Shown here: in pieces, positions 9,628 to 19,957 of the stretch
How positions within the stretch are numbered: the stretch's first letter is position 1
How the letters are laid out: each line of letters starts with the position of its first letter
Notes under the pieces: generated by a model
What the model was told of the DNA's origin: nothing
What the model saw: only the letters and a program-made list of their open reading frames with translations
Databases searched by the model: none
Position numbers and translations under genes: made by a program
Source: Ophiobolus disseminans
Lineage: Eukaryota > Ascomycota > Dothideomycetes > Pleosporales > Phaeosphaeriaceae
Direction: 5' to 3'
Length of the DNA stretch: 32,400 nt
Assembly: GCA_010093685.1 (NCBI GenBank)
Contig: MU006264.1
Span: forward strand, 1-32,400

Positions 9628-11214
9628 TGTTGCCTTACTAAGAGGTGTGCGAGATTAGACTACCTAATTGTAGTGAGAGTGCGCTGTCGTTTTGTGAACT
9701 CGCGCTCCGATCTAGGGTCTAAGAGGCATATATCAATAAGCTTAATGCCTATTCTTCTGCTCTTTACTCTTAACATTATCTATTATTATAGTGAGACCCC
9801 TAATCGCTTTTAATCTCGTTCTAATCTCTTGCTAACTGTTGCTTAGCCTCCTAAGAAATAGCTCTTAGCTGCTTAGTAAGCCTACCTCGACAGGCTTCAC
9901 AGCAAGAAGCGATCTACTGCTCTTAATGCTAAGCCTAAGCCTAAGCCCGCTTAATCTTCTACGCTTAGCCGTTAATCCGCGCGCTACCCTACAACGTCGC
10001 AGGAGCTAGTGATAAGTAGAGGGGCTTCTAGGCTTCTAGGATCGCCGCCGCGCCGCCTAGATCCGTGCCAGCGTTGCGTGTAGAAGATATTTAATAGCTA
10101 GAAGAACGTTGTGTGCTATGCTTAGCTAGGTCCCTCTAACAGCTAGCGCTGCATTAAGTGTAGCACTCACTTGTGCTTTCTAATGTAAGTTTTGATCACT
10201 GCTAACCTCTTAATCACTGCTAACTTGTTTAGGCGTCCTAATGCTCTTAGTCCCGCTCGCTAGCTTGCTTAAGGATATCTTAATTAGCAGAAGGCAAGTA
10301 ATATAAGTTTAGCCTTTCTGTGACTAATTAACTACGCTAACCTTTAATAGCCTAAAGGATTTGCGCGCAATCGCGCTTTCTTAGCTTAAGCAATTAGAGA
10401 TGCTAAGTCTAATTAGCGTGCTAACAACACTGCTAAAGCTAGGGCTGTAGCTAAAGCGAAGGCGGCTAAGACACTATCTAAGTCATCAACCCGATCAAGA
10501 GCTCCGCCTGCTTCGTCTCCTACTGCTCCCTCTTCACCTCTTTAGGGATTGTCGCGCAATTAAGGATCTCGACTCCTACAATCTCTGCTCTTACCTTCTT
10601 CTTAGCAATTAGCGCTTTAAGATTTATTGCTATACTAGAGTGGATAGTATCTAAATTAGTAGTAGTAAGGATTTTAGCCTTAGCGTGGCTATTAGCAGCA
10701 GTCTAGGTATTAGCAGCAGCAGCCTGATTATCAGCAGCAGTCTGGATATCAGCAGCTTAATTAGTAGCTGCGCTCGCCTTCTTAGCAGCTCTATTACAAT
10801 GCTCAGCCTAGCTCAGTGTACAATTTAGGCTACGTTAATCTAAGCTACAGCCTATTCATGCCTAGTACGCGCGCTGCTCTACCTTCTCCGCCGATGTTTG
10901 CTGCTTAGCTAACTGGCTTTGTTTAGCTATTAAGTGGGCGCCCTTCGACCGCATCCTCGCTTAGTCGCTGCATTAGCCTGTCTAATATAATTGACAGCTA
11001 CACTACTAATACTCTTAAGAATAATAGTCTTTTAATTCCGCGCTAGCGACTTCGATCTAAGCGATAGGAGACGCCTAAGTACACTAGTGATCAGACGCGC
11101 ATATACTCGCCTAGGACGGCGAAGATTTATAACGATCTTGATCGCTCTATAAGCAACTTTATTAGAAGAGGTAGCGGTATTAGCGGTAGTGCTGGTCGTG
11201 GTGGTAGTTCTTGA
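9628..11214 (+). pseudogene. antisense ORF of copia B1: six-cysteine, YQQQ-rich protein
   Basis: A plus-strand frame between the antisense pol and the 3' LTR. From 10066 to the TGA at 11212-11214 it stays in one frame for 382 codons, broken by TAG/TAA codons and one TGA. A 1-base indel near 9765, seen against B2, breaks the N-terminal part, and no ATG is evident. Visible parts: a basic stretch (KPKPKPAQSSTLSRQ) before 9990; a six-cysteine motif CX2CX12CX11CX2CX4C (Cys codons 10066, 10075, 10114, 10150, 10159, 10174) that looks zinc-binding; a Lys/Ala-rich stretch near 10440; YQQQ repeats at about 10689-10760; and a Gly/Ser-rich C-terminus (RGSGISGSAGRGGSS). Similar short cysteine modules occur in fungal transposon-linked proteins, but I cannot name the family. 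A nucleic-acid-binding role is inference. Confidence 0.7.
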
Positions 11215-11259
11215 TGTGGTTTCTGATCTAGCTTGTTACTTTTCTTTTTCTTTTTCTTA

Positions 11260-14200
11260 ATCTTCTGCTAGGCTCTTAGCGTGCTTAGCTTCCTTTAAAA
11301 GCCTTAAGCGCTAAGCTAGGCTTAACTGTAGATAAAAGTGACTTCTAATCAGATCTTCTCTACTCTTATATCTACATCCTAATCTGTAATTATAATTATC
11401 TTGCTTGCATCTTAGAAGTTTATTAGCTTCTTAAAGTTATTAAGCTGTTAACGCGTGAGCGACTAAGTGAGCCTATTAGTAGGCATAAATCTTGTTTCTA
11501 AGTACTCTACTAAGAATAATCCTTTCGCATATTCCTAGCGCAGCTATATGTTTTGTATGTCAACATAGCGCAAACGAGTCGTAATCCGCTTATTCTTCTC
11601 TACTACTAGCCTGATTGTCTGTTGATCATTACAGTAGATCTTCTACAGTTTACCTAGATTAAGTATTAGTTTCTTAAAGAAACGCTTAAGCGCTATAGCT
11701 TTCTTAGTCGCATGCTCAAGTGCAATTAGCTTAGCTTCTGTTGTCGACGTAGTCACAGTCGCTTATCTAGCCGCTTTCTAAAGGATTAGCCTACTAAACA
11801 GCATTGCTACATACCTATAAGAGAATCTTCGTAATTCTTAATTATTAGCGAATAAAGCGTCCCCGCAGATTATTAGATCTAGTCTGTTAAAGTTCCTATA
11901 CTAGATCGCTTCCTAGCGTGTGCGGTACAGGTACATAATCACTTGCTCTATAGCTTTTAGATGCTAATTGCTAGGGTTCGTAAGGAAGTAGGATAACTTA
12001 GACACTAAAAACGCGATGTCTAGGCGTAGCATAATCGCCGTGTACAGCACTAAGCCTACTCGCTCTTAGTATGCCTTAATCTCTTGCTTAGTAGCTTCTC
12101 TATCGCTTTTAATTAGCTTCTCTAACAGGAGTAGTGTTGAAGGGAATGTTCTATCCTTAAGCCTAAACCTCTTAGTGATCTTGTTAATGTATGTATTGTA
12201 GACCAGCGTAATTAATCGGTCCTAGCGATTCCTTACTACTCTTACGCCTAGGAACTATTCTACTAGCCCTTAATCTTAGATCTTGTACTTTCCTTTAATT
12301 AACGCCTAGAGCTTTTAAGCTTTAGCTTTATAGCTTATCTTGTATATTAGCAAGATGTCATCTATATAAAACAAGATTAGCATCTTGCAGTTCTAATCGA
12401 AGAACAGGCACGGTTCTTCTTTTGCCGCTATCAGGCCTAGCGATCGGAGAGTGCCTAAGAACTCCTTATACTAGAGCAGGGGTGAATCTCTTAGTCTGTA
12501 CAGCGCTCGGTTAAGCCTTACGCACATTCTATCTTTCTTAAACCTGTCTAGCATCTTATAGATTACTAGGTCCTATACTATAATCTTAGTATTAAGGAAT
12601 ACTCCTACGACATCGTACTGCATAATCTCTATATTAAAGCGAGCAGCAATCGCTATCGCCGCTTAGAAGGACTTTGCAGCTAGAGTAGCTGCATATATAG
12701 AGTTTAGTAAGTCCTTCTCTTAGAGATTACCTCTTACAACGATCCGCGCTTTGCATTTAAGCAAGTATCTATCTTAATTAAACTTGTATGTCTACACCTA
12801 TTTAAGCGGCAGAGGCCTACTTAGGGCTTGCGATCTTAGGATCCCGGACTAAGTTCCTTGCTTGCATAGCTAATTAACTTCCTTCTTAGAAGCTTGCTTA
12901 AACAACTCTTTGTATAGATGTTGCATTAGCTGTTTCTATATTGTTGGCGGTGATAGAAGCTTATCTTGATAGAGGCGAGCACTTCCCTTAATTATAGCTC
13001 TTAGCGCTTGCTCTCTAAGCATAGCCGCTATAACTACTGCATTTAGTGTCTTGTAGCTCGATCGCTTATCCTAGGGTCTATTTACACCTAGAAGAAAGGT
13101 ACTCTAAAAGTTGCACTATGGATCTAATAGCCTATTAAGAACATTAGTATCTGCAATTAATGCATAAACACCTCTCTTGTCTTTTCTACCCCCTAGTTAA
13201 TCGTTAGGTGTCTAATCTCTTAGTCTCCTCGTTCTTTAAGGCAGATACTAGTGCACTAATCCTTCTGCAGCTGCACTACGCAGTCTCCCGCTTAATCTTA
13301 TAGTTAGTAGTTGTAATAGCCCTGCTTCGCCTACCGCTATAGAGGCATAGCGCGTAGATCGAGCAGCAAGGTTAGCTGCACGCGTTAGCGCAGCCCGTAG
13401 AGGTCCTAAACCTCTAGTAATTAATAAACTAGCTCCTACTGCAGAAGTGTGCACCTCCTGCTAGCTATCTACACTATCGCGATCGCGTCGCGCGCGACTA
13501 CTCCCCGCGATCTCTAGATTAGGAGTTGCCTCTAGAGTAGCAAGTCTAGTTTGATCACCCTAGCTTGTGCGGATTCTTAGATAGTTACTAGCCGTGTTCG
13601 CATCTCGCACAGTTTCTGCCTGCTTATCTTCTTAATTATCTACTAGGCCTAGCGGACTTTTAAGGTCTTAAGCCTGCTCACCCCTAAGTTATTGCTTAGT
13701 AGTTAGTTCTTTGCTCCTAGCTACCTACTTACTAAGCAGCTAGATATTAATGTCTAGCTCTTTAATTACTTCTCCGTTATAGAGCATGTCTACAAGCCTA
13801 ACTGCCTGCTCCTTAATTATACCTACCTTCTTCGCTCCTTTATAGAAGAGAGTCTTATTAAAGGTGACGTTCTGTGTTGTAATTACTTAATTGAGCGTTA
13901 GGACCTATATTCTGTAGATGTTTAACACTTAATATCTAATTAAGTATCTAATATGTCCTCTTAGGTTAACTTTAAACCCCTGTTTATCTCGCCTAGCTGC
14001 GCGCTCCTAATCTAAAGGGTATGCGCGGCAGCCGTAAGCAAAGATTCTACTCTAATTAGGTTAAAGATCAGCAGTTCTGTGCCTTACTTGCGCTAGCTCG
14101 TACTAGCGGAAGTACTACTAAAACTAGTTATCTAGGACTTTATTAGGCGATTAATAGTTGTATAGCTTGTTCGGGCTTATGTTGTACAGATAACCCGCTG

Positions 14201-16640
14201 CTTCTATAATATCTAGCTAGAGATCTTAAGAGAGGTTTGCGCTTAGTCGCATAACTACACTCTTCTTAATAATCTCTCTTTCTACTCTTTTAGCTAAGCC
14301 GCTTAGCTTATAGGTGTAGGATAGCGGAGTGATAATTTCAATGCCTATTTCGATCGCCTATTCTTCGTACCTTAATCTCCTATACTAAGGTTTTGTAGCT
14401 ACGTTGTTGTCCTAGTTAATGTACACTACCTTTAGGCTATACTTAGTGCCTGCTCGATTGACGTAACTAGTAATCGCCTCTATAATCAATTTCAGCGACT
14501 TGTCTATTAGAATCACGACCGTGATCTTCGTAGAGAACTCTTTCTTAATAATTAATGTCTACTGCTCTTCTAGCCTTCCTCTCGGCATGTTAAACAGATC
14601 CTACGAGATCCTGTAGTAGGGTCGTAGCGATCGCTCTCTAGGCCTACGCGAGATGACTTAAGTGGCATATGTAACTAAGCAATTAGTGCATTTAGCTCTT
14701 CTTATGCTAGTAATCTCTACATTTTGCGCAGCATAAGCAAGTGCTTGCAGCGCTCGCTGTCCTAGATACCCTAATCGTTAGTGCTAGAGAGCCTCATCGC
14801 CCCTCTTAACCTAAGGCTGCTATAATCTTCTAGTTGCGTTCACGATTATTAAGGACGATAGATAAGAGCAAATAGGCTTGTATTTAAGGAATGTAAGGTT
14901 GTACTAGTAGTAAAGCTTAGCTAGCACTATATTGTCGTTAATCGATCCGAGTCTTAAAGTACTGTCTAAGCCTAAATACTAGACCTTTGCCTTCTTAAGC
15001 AAGTGCTCTAATACAATGTTGACGTAAAAACCCTCGACAATCTAGACGTTTTTAAGTATTAAGTCTTCTGTTTTCTTGCCTCGGACCCCGTTAATCGCGT
15101 TCTTAATCACTCGATTACTATAGCCTAAGATTAGCAGCGACTAAGTGCTAGCGTCAATGCTATCTTCTAGAGCAGCCTTCCTGAAAGTGCCTTCCTTTAT
15201 AAAGCTTCGATTATTAACTAAATGCACTACTCTACCGCCGTTAAGGATAGTGCTTATTAACAGTAGGTAAGCGTGTTAAGTAGTGCTGTACACCCTAAAT
15301 GCTAGACTATTCTTAAACTAGCTAGGATTAATTAAGGCTGCTTGCAGCGAGCTAGGATAGTTAGCGGAAGCTATGCCTTTGCCTAATTCTCTAGAGAAGA
15401 TTATTTAGACAGTGCTTATTAGTTTCTAACCTAAGTTAGTTATACTTTCGCGTAGCTCTGCATTTTCCTTTTTCGCTAGCCGCTTATAGATCTTAGTTCG
15501 ATCTAAGTCTGTTAGCGCAAGAGGTAGCGGCCTAGCTAAGCTTAATCTAGTACACGCTATCTTAAGCTATTAGCAATTTAGTAGAGTCTACTTATACGAT
15601 CTACTTAGCTTGCATAGGCACTTGTGTTGGTTGGTATTTAATGCAGGGTACTGCTTTCTTTAGGGGGGTAATCTATCCCCCGCGAAAGTCGCAAACACGC
15701 TAGCGGATTTCCCTCTAGTTCCTAAGCTAGTAATCTCGTGCTCCTATAGAGTGAGCGAGAACATACGGGCTACCTAATCTATAGTTATAGCTGTCCCGCC
15801 TATAGCTACTATTATCAGGATTATTTGTCAAAGGTTTCTTGCCTATTCTAGTGCAAACTTTGCTCTAATCGCCTTAAGGAAATCCTAAAGGACTAGATCA
15901 CCCTTAATTTCTGCGAGGTGCTGAGCTCTAGCCTGTGTGTACAGCATCTACCACTGCGTAAACTACGTTTCTAGCTTAATCCGCCCGTTGCGAGCCTTTG
16001 CAAGGTGCTCGCGGTATTGCTAGCAGATTAGTATCGAGGTTGTTAAGTTAATCGGCGCAAGCTCTGCTTTTAGCTTTCTAATTAAGGCTTGTAGTGTAGT
16101 CTAGTCTTCTGCGAGAAGCATAATCTAAATTAGAGCTAGCAGCTTATAGGCAATAGTCTTGTGTACCTATTCGAGCACGTTGCTAAGCTTAGTAATATTC
16201 CTCTTCTACTAATTAAGCTCTACTTTGTAGACGGCTACATCCTCTAGGTGCGTAATTATTACTTCTACGCGGTCTTTCTTAGCCTTGTTGTACTCTATAA
16301 GCTTCTGTTAGAGGGCCTTCTTTTGCTAATCTAGCATCTTGTTTATTTCTTTAGCAGGCTTCTCTAGGAGCGAATCGAGCTCTAGGTAATTAGGTGCCTA
16401 ATTATCGATTGGGGCCTGTGTTTCCTTATCTAGATCGACAAGATCCTAGATTCCTTTGCCTGCGCAATAGAACTAGAGTTAGGCGTACTAGTATAGCTAG
16501 TTAGATTAGCTTTTAAGGAGCGCATTGTGTGCATTAACTCTGTCGTCGTTTATTATGCGTGTGTAGATCGGGAGATAATAGAGTAGTGTAATCGTTCTAA
16601 CACTCTTAGCAGTGCTAGGTACGCAGGGAGAATTAACTCT
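11260..16640 (-). pseudogene. copia gag-pol polyprotein remnant (B1)
   Basis: Minus strand, in order: a Gln-rich, helical gag (about 16500-15600) ending near a cysteine-bearing patch that may be a decayed zinc knuckle; GAG-pre-integrase with HQRLGHLGQRALQALAYA and a C-T-N-C pair (about 14790-14690); an integrase core; reverse transcriptase with the active-site string FYIDDILL (about 12385-12350); and a copia RNase H with TSTTEAKLIALEHA (about 11750-11710) and a C-terminal LTRQQLNNF-like tail (about 11430). The domain order is that of Ty1/copia. Tryptophan and glutamine codons are frequently TAG/TAA. Y-I-D-D survives, unlike in A2, but the frame is not usable. A pyrimidine run at about 11239-11259 (purine on the element's own strand) lies between pol and the antisense ORF. 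Confidence 0.87.
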
Positions 16641-16667
16641 ACGATCCTAAAGCGCTAGGCTTATAAC

Positions 16668-16778
16668 TGTTGTTACTAAGAGACGTTAGAACTTTAATTG
16701 AAATGAGTGTATTGATTAGATAACTACTTAGGAAAGATTAGATAAAAATCCATGTTATATACCCTACGTCGGGGCCTT
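16668..16778 (-). repeat. truncated 5' LTR of copia B1
   Basis: Starts with TGTTGTTACTAAGAGACG and follows the 9260-9433 LTR as far as TCGGGGCCTT, then departs completely at 16779. About 63 bases of U3 are missing. The inner side reads into gag of B1, so this is its 5' LTR. Confidence 0.82.
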
Positions 16779-16954
16779 GCTGCACTCTTTCTTAGGCTGC
16801 GGGTTTATCTATCCCCTAGGCTATACATAAGGTCCGGAGAGAACCTTGTATCTCCTTATTGCTTACACTATCACGGTAAAGCTGTGTTATCTATACTACT
16901 AATCTAACTGCAGAGGCGTCTGCTGCTGCTATAGCAGTATACTAGGTTTGTAGT

Positions 16955-17045
16955 AAGGCTAGTTGTCTAGCTTACTTAGTAGCAAGGCTTTTGTCTAGCT
17001 TGCTTAGTAGCAAGGCTTTTATCTAGCTTGCTTAGTAGCAAGGCT
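16955..17045. repeat. three tandem copies of a 28-29 bp unit
   Basis: Units begin AAGGCT at 16955, 16984 and 17012, with a fourth start at 17040. Each contains TCTAGCTTGCTTAGTAGC or a one-base variant. The 28-base length is not a multiple of three, so it would shift a frame reading through it. Confidence 0.85.
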
Positions 17046-17846
17046 TAGCACTGCAGTCCTCTATAGGTGCTCTTCGCTAACTCTCTGTAAGTTCGAGACA
17101 GTATAATAAGAGTAGTCCTTTGCTTAATTAGTGTCCTTAAGATATTGCTCTGAATAGCGTCTGTCTAGATCTAGCTCTAGGAGGCTTTAATCGTCACTGC
17201 TATAGAGCTCACTCTAAAGAGGCTGGTTTGACGTAGCAGGAGCTACAGAAGGATTAAATTCAATTATAAGGGTGCGATGGTTTGACTATAAGTGCAGGGT
17301 AAACAGTGATGAATTTAATACCGTCTTCTAGAGTCAGATAAAAGGTTTTCATCTGATCTTGGTTTAGATTGGCTGCAACCAATAAGAGCCTGTAGACGTA
17401 GTGAGCTACACCTTAGCCACAACTACTACTTTAGCAGAACTAAGGCTATAGGCTAAGGAACATCTATTAAGGCTTCAGCCCTTTACAGGATTACGCGCGG
17501 ATTAACGGCTAGGCGTAGAAGATTAAGCGGGCTTAAGCTTAGGCTTAGGATTAAGGGCAGTAGATCGCTTCTTGCCGTGAAGCCTGTCGAGGTAGGCTTG
17601 TTAAGTAGCTAAGAGCTGTTTCTTAGGAGGCTAAGCAATAGTTAGCAAGAGATAAGAACGAGATCAAAAGCGATTAGGGGTCTCACTATAATAATAGATA
17701 ATGTAAAGGTAGAGAGTAGAAAGATAAGGGTTGAGTTCGTTGATATATGCCTCTCGGACCCTAGATCGGAGCGGTGACTTAACTAACGGCAGCTCAATCT
17801 CACCGCAAACGGGCAGGCTGATCTCGCAGCCCTCGCTGTAAGGCAC
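17000..17846 (-). pseudogene. antisense ORF of copia B2 with a different distal half
   Basis: The minus-strand frame starts around 17846 (GTG; no ATG seen) with SEGCEISLPVCGEIELPL, passes the PPKKQLL and LDRLHGKKRSTALN segments shared with B1, and reaches SRQSARN at about 17480. From there it no longer resembles B1 but stays readable in the same frame for more than 130 codons, mostly with TAG/TAA stops plus one or two TGA (for example segments SLLELDLDRRYSEQYLKD and YYTVSNLQRVSEEHL), until the 28-bp repeat. The six-cysteine motif of B1 is absent. I do not recognise the distal half. Confidence 0.55.
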
Positions 17847-18043
17847 TAATAATTAATAACACTATGTCAAACAATTATTAAGCTACTTATTTAAGGACAC
17901 GCTTAGTAAGAACCTCTAACAGGCTAACATGCAGTCGTAATCCAATTAATCTTACCTTACTACATAGGAATTAGAAATCTAGGTTAGCTTAGTCACTCTG
18001 CACGAACAGTCTCTTTCTCTTAGAGTAAACAGACTAGGGGGTG

Positions 18044-18217
18044 TGTTAGAGAACTAAGGTTTGAGCTAAGGCTGATCACGGGATTAAGCCTAGAGACACG
18101 GGGATTAAGGCCCTGACGTAGGGTATATAACATGGATTTTCATCTAATCTTTCCTAAGTAGTTATCTAATCAATACACTCATTTCAATTAAAGTTCTAAC
18201 GTCTCTTAGCAACAACA
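18044..18217 (+). repeat. 3' LTR of copia B2
   Basis: 174 bp, TGTTAGAGAACTAAGG to CTTAGCAACAACA, with a TATATAAC box at about 18125. It is the inverted counterpart of 9260-9433. A-type copia sequence resumes at 18218. Confidence 0.87.
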
Positions 18218-18673
18218 ATATCTATAACTACTAGATAAGATAGAAGGTTGCAAGTGGAAAGATTACTGTATAATACATTTAATTATTAGAATAATTGCAG
18301 ATAGCTTTACTAAGGTGTTGCCAGGCAACAAGTAGCTAAACTTCCTTTATTAAGTTAGATTAGTTAAGGTATTACAACACAAGGTGACTAAGAAGGCACT
18401 ATTAGAAGAACTTTAAGCAAAACTTAAGGACCTTATTATTACCTAAGGTTACTAGCTTACAAATACATCTAAGCTAAGAGGGTGTGTTAGATATTAGGGG
18501 TGCTGTAAGGCTACTAATACTAAGTAAAACAGAAGTGGCTAGCACAAGCGCCTTAGCACACTAGTACTAGATCTAACACTAGGTTAAACTCTATACAGAT
18601 AAGAGAACAACCGAATACAAGTATGTATTATTAATTTATCTTATTAGGTTCTAATACCTTATCACATCTAATA
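18218..18673 (+). mobile_element. copia A3: RNase H tail plus 3' LTR
   Basis: 18218-18484 matches the end of the A2 pol (32160-32400), including AAGGTGTTGCCAGGCAACAA, and is followed by a purine tract (AAGAGGGTG) and an LTR at 18485-18673. Similarity to A2 is clearly lower than that between A1 and A2. The 5' part is missing: B2 lies where it should be, so B2 probably inserted into A3 and the remainder was lost or moved. Confidence 0.88.
18485..18673 (+). repeat. 3' LTR of copia A3
   Basis: 189 bp, starting TGTTAGATATTAGGGGTG. The final CA has become TA (CATCTAATA), a RIP-type change. It aligns with the A1 and A2 LTRs. Confidence 0.86.
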
Positions 18674-18690
18674 ACTTTACGATACCTATG

Positions 18691-19066
18691 TAGGCTAGTA
18701 AATTGGGTCTCTACATCGGGAAGCTAAAATCGCAATATCTCTACGAGTACCTAACCGAATCAGACGATCTATAGTTTAGTTTGTAGCCCTAATGTAGGTC
18801 TATAATCCGGTTGTACACCGTTTTTTAATACTTCCAATACTGCAAAAGTTATTCAGGTACCTAAATCTAAAACATTAGGTCTCCACATAAAACTCCGAAC
18901 TTAAATAGCTTTTGCAGCATTGGATGTATAACATGATGTGATATAGCAAGGATATAGACCTGTCTTAGGGCTACAAAACAAGCTATAGATCGTCTGATTC
19001 GATCAAGTACTCGTAGAGATATTGCGGTTTTAGCTACCCGATGTGGGGGCCCAATTTACCAGCCTA
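18691..19066. mobile_element. 376-bp foldback MITE, copy 1 (hAT-like)
   Basis: Two 168-base inverted arms (18691-18858 and 18899-19066) around a 40-base centre. The ends are TAGGCTAG...CAGCCTA. It is flanked by the 8-base direct repeat TACCTATG (18683-18690 and 19067-19074). It is the same length and layout as copy 2 at 24954-25329 but carries more TpA changes, for example TAGGCTAG against TAGGCTGG. There is no coding capacity. An 8-bp duplication with TAG/CTA-type ends is the hallmark of the hAT superfamily; the assignment is by these features only. Confidence 0.88.
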
Positions 19067-19074
19067 TACCTATG

Positions 19075-19956
19075 CAATATAAGGTTAACTTAGAAAAAGG
19101 TGTACTATCCAATTAGCCTAACTTCAAAGAATAGTTTTGGATTGTTAAGCGCTTGGCAAACTCGAACGAAATCTAGAAATATATTAATCTAGATAACTCT
19201 CAACGCGTTGTGTTACACGAGCCTGCAGCTAAACCTATTGCTAGTAGTGCCGCTACTGCAATAGTTTAGAAAGAAAAGAAGAAGGACTATAGAAGTGCAA
19301 AGAAAGAAATAGCTAAGCTAGAGAAGTATATTACAGAGACTCTTAATGCAAAGCTTTACAGCCTTCTTACTTCTTGCGCTACTGTAGCTAAGTAAGTTAA
19401 GGTTTTCTATAACTATTTCAACTAGTTAATTACTTAGCAATACCTTAATGCTGTTTAAGAGTACACTATAGCTATGAAATACTCTACTAGAAGTTAAAGT
19501 GTTGAGAACTAATGTAGTACTCTTACCTACGCTATTACTATACACAAGGTCTAGAGTATTTCTCTTAACTAAGTAATCTTGAATCTATCTAGAAAATAAG
19601 ATTTCGTAATAGAACTTATATATACCGCTATCTCGCGGGTCTGTTCTCTAGAAGGGCTGTTATTTAAGAAACTATTTAGTTATACGCGACTTAAGGCAAA
19701 GGCTAGTAACACTATTATTATACGCAACGCTAATTATGCTTACTATAAGCTATATAAATACGTAATCTCTATGACTGTTATTTAGAACAATTAGTTTAGG
19801 TCTAATCTACCTACGCTGCTATTATTAACCTTTAGGCTTAGACGTATAAACCTGATAAATATTTCTATCTTACAGTCTAACTCTATTTAGCTATTAGATT
19901 TTACTATCTCTAGTAGTTTTACTACTAGCAGTAACATTATAAACGATAGCGGAGAT
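19075..19956 (+). pseudogene. PIF1-like DNA helicase C-terminal remnant
   Basis: A plus-strand frame broken only by TAG/TAA carries a lysine/glutamate-rich helical stretch (19273-19340: KEKKKDYRSAKKEIAKLEK) and then a sequence typical of the C-terminal core of PIF1-family helicases: YAITIHKVQS at 19528-19557, NLSRKQDF at about 19591-19614, and AISRVCSLEGLLF at about 19633-19671. The usual forms are TIHKSQG and AVSRVKxLxGLLF, so Ser-to-Val and Gly-to-Ser changes are present. The Walker A part is not in the window. Such helicases occur in Helitrons and as host or mobile-element helicases. The MITE at 18691-19066 and the A3 LTR sit just upstream and may have split it. The decayed composition ends sharply at about 19956. 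Confidence 0.62.
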
Positions 19957-19957
19957 A

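Larger units (their letters stand above)
9260..16778 (-). mobile_element. Ty1/copia retrotransposon B1 with additional antisense ORF
   Basis: Minus-strand element: truncated 5' LTR (16668-16778), gag-pol (about 16640 to 11260), an opposite-strand ORF (about 9628-11214) and the 3' LTR (9260-9433) next to a purine tract (on the minus strand AGAGGGTG). This copia family is distinct from A. It is RIP-affected but keeps much more CpG-rich sequence than A. It interrupts gypsy C at 9259. The U3 part of its 5' LTR is missing from 16779 on, where the sister fragment B2 begins, so the two copies were joined by a rearrangement or nested insertion. Confidence 0.85.
16779..18217 (+). mobile_element. copia B2, 3' terminal fragment in opposite orientation
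   Basis: Its 3' half (about 17487-18217: LTR plus the first part of the antisense ORF) is an inverted copy of 9260-9985. The purine tract (CTAGGGGGTG) just before 18044 shows that this is the 3' end of a plus-strand element. No pol is present. The part from 16779 to about 17486 is not found in B1. The right edge abuts an A-type copia RNase H fragment at 18218. Confidence 0.72.

Noticed and set aside
13248..13454. Minus-strand 68-residue open frame in the B1 interior
   Set aside because: It lies inside the minus-strand copia pol of B1 between integrase and RT. It is at most an unbroken piece of that polyprotein or a chance frame, not a separate gene.
9260..18217. Reading the B composite as one DNA transposon with long terminal inverted repeats
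   Set aside because: The repeats are LTRs with purine tracts and TATA boxes, a third partial LTR lies at 16668-16778, and a complete copia pol lies between. Two retrotransposon copies in opposite orientation explain it better.
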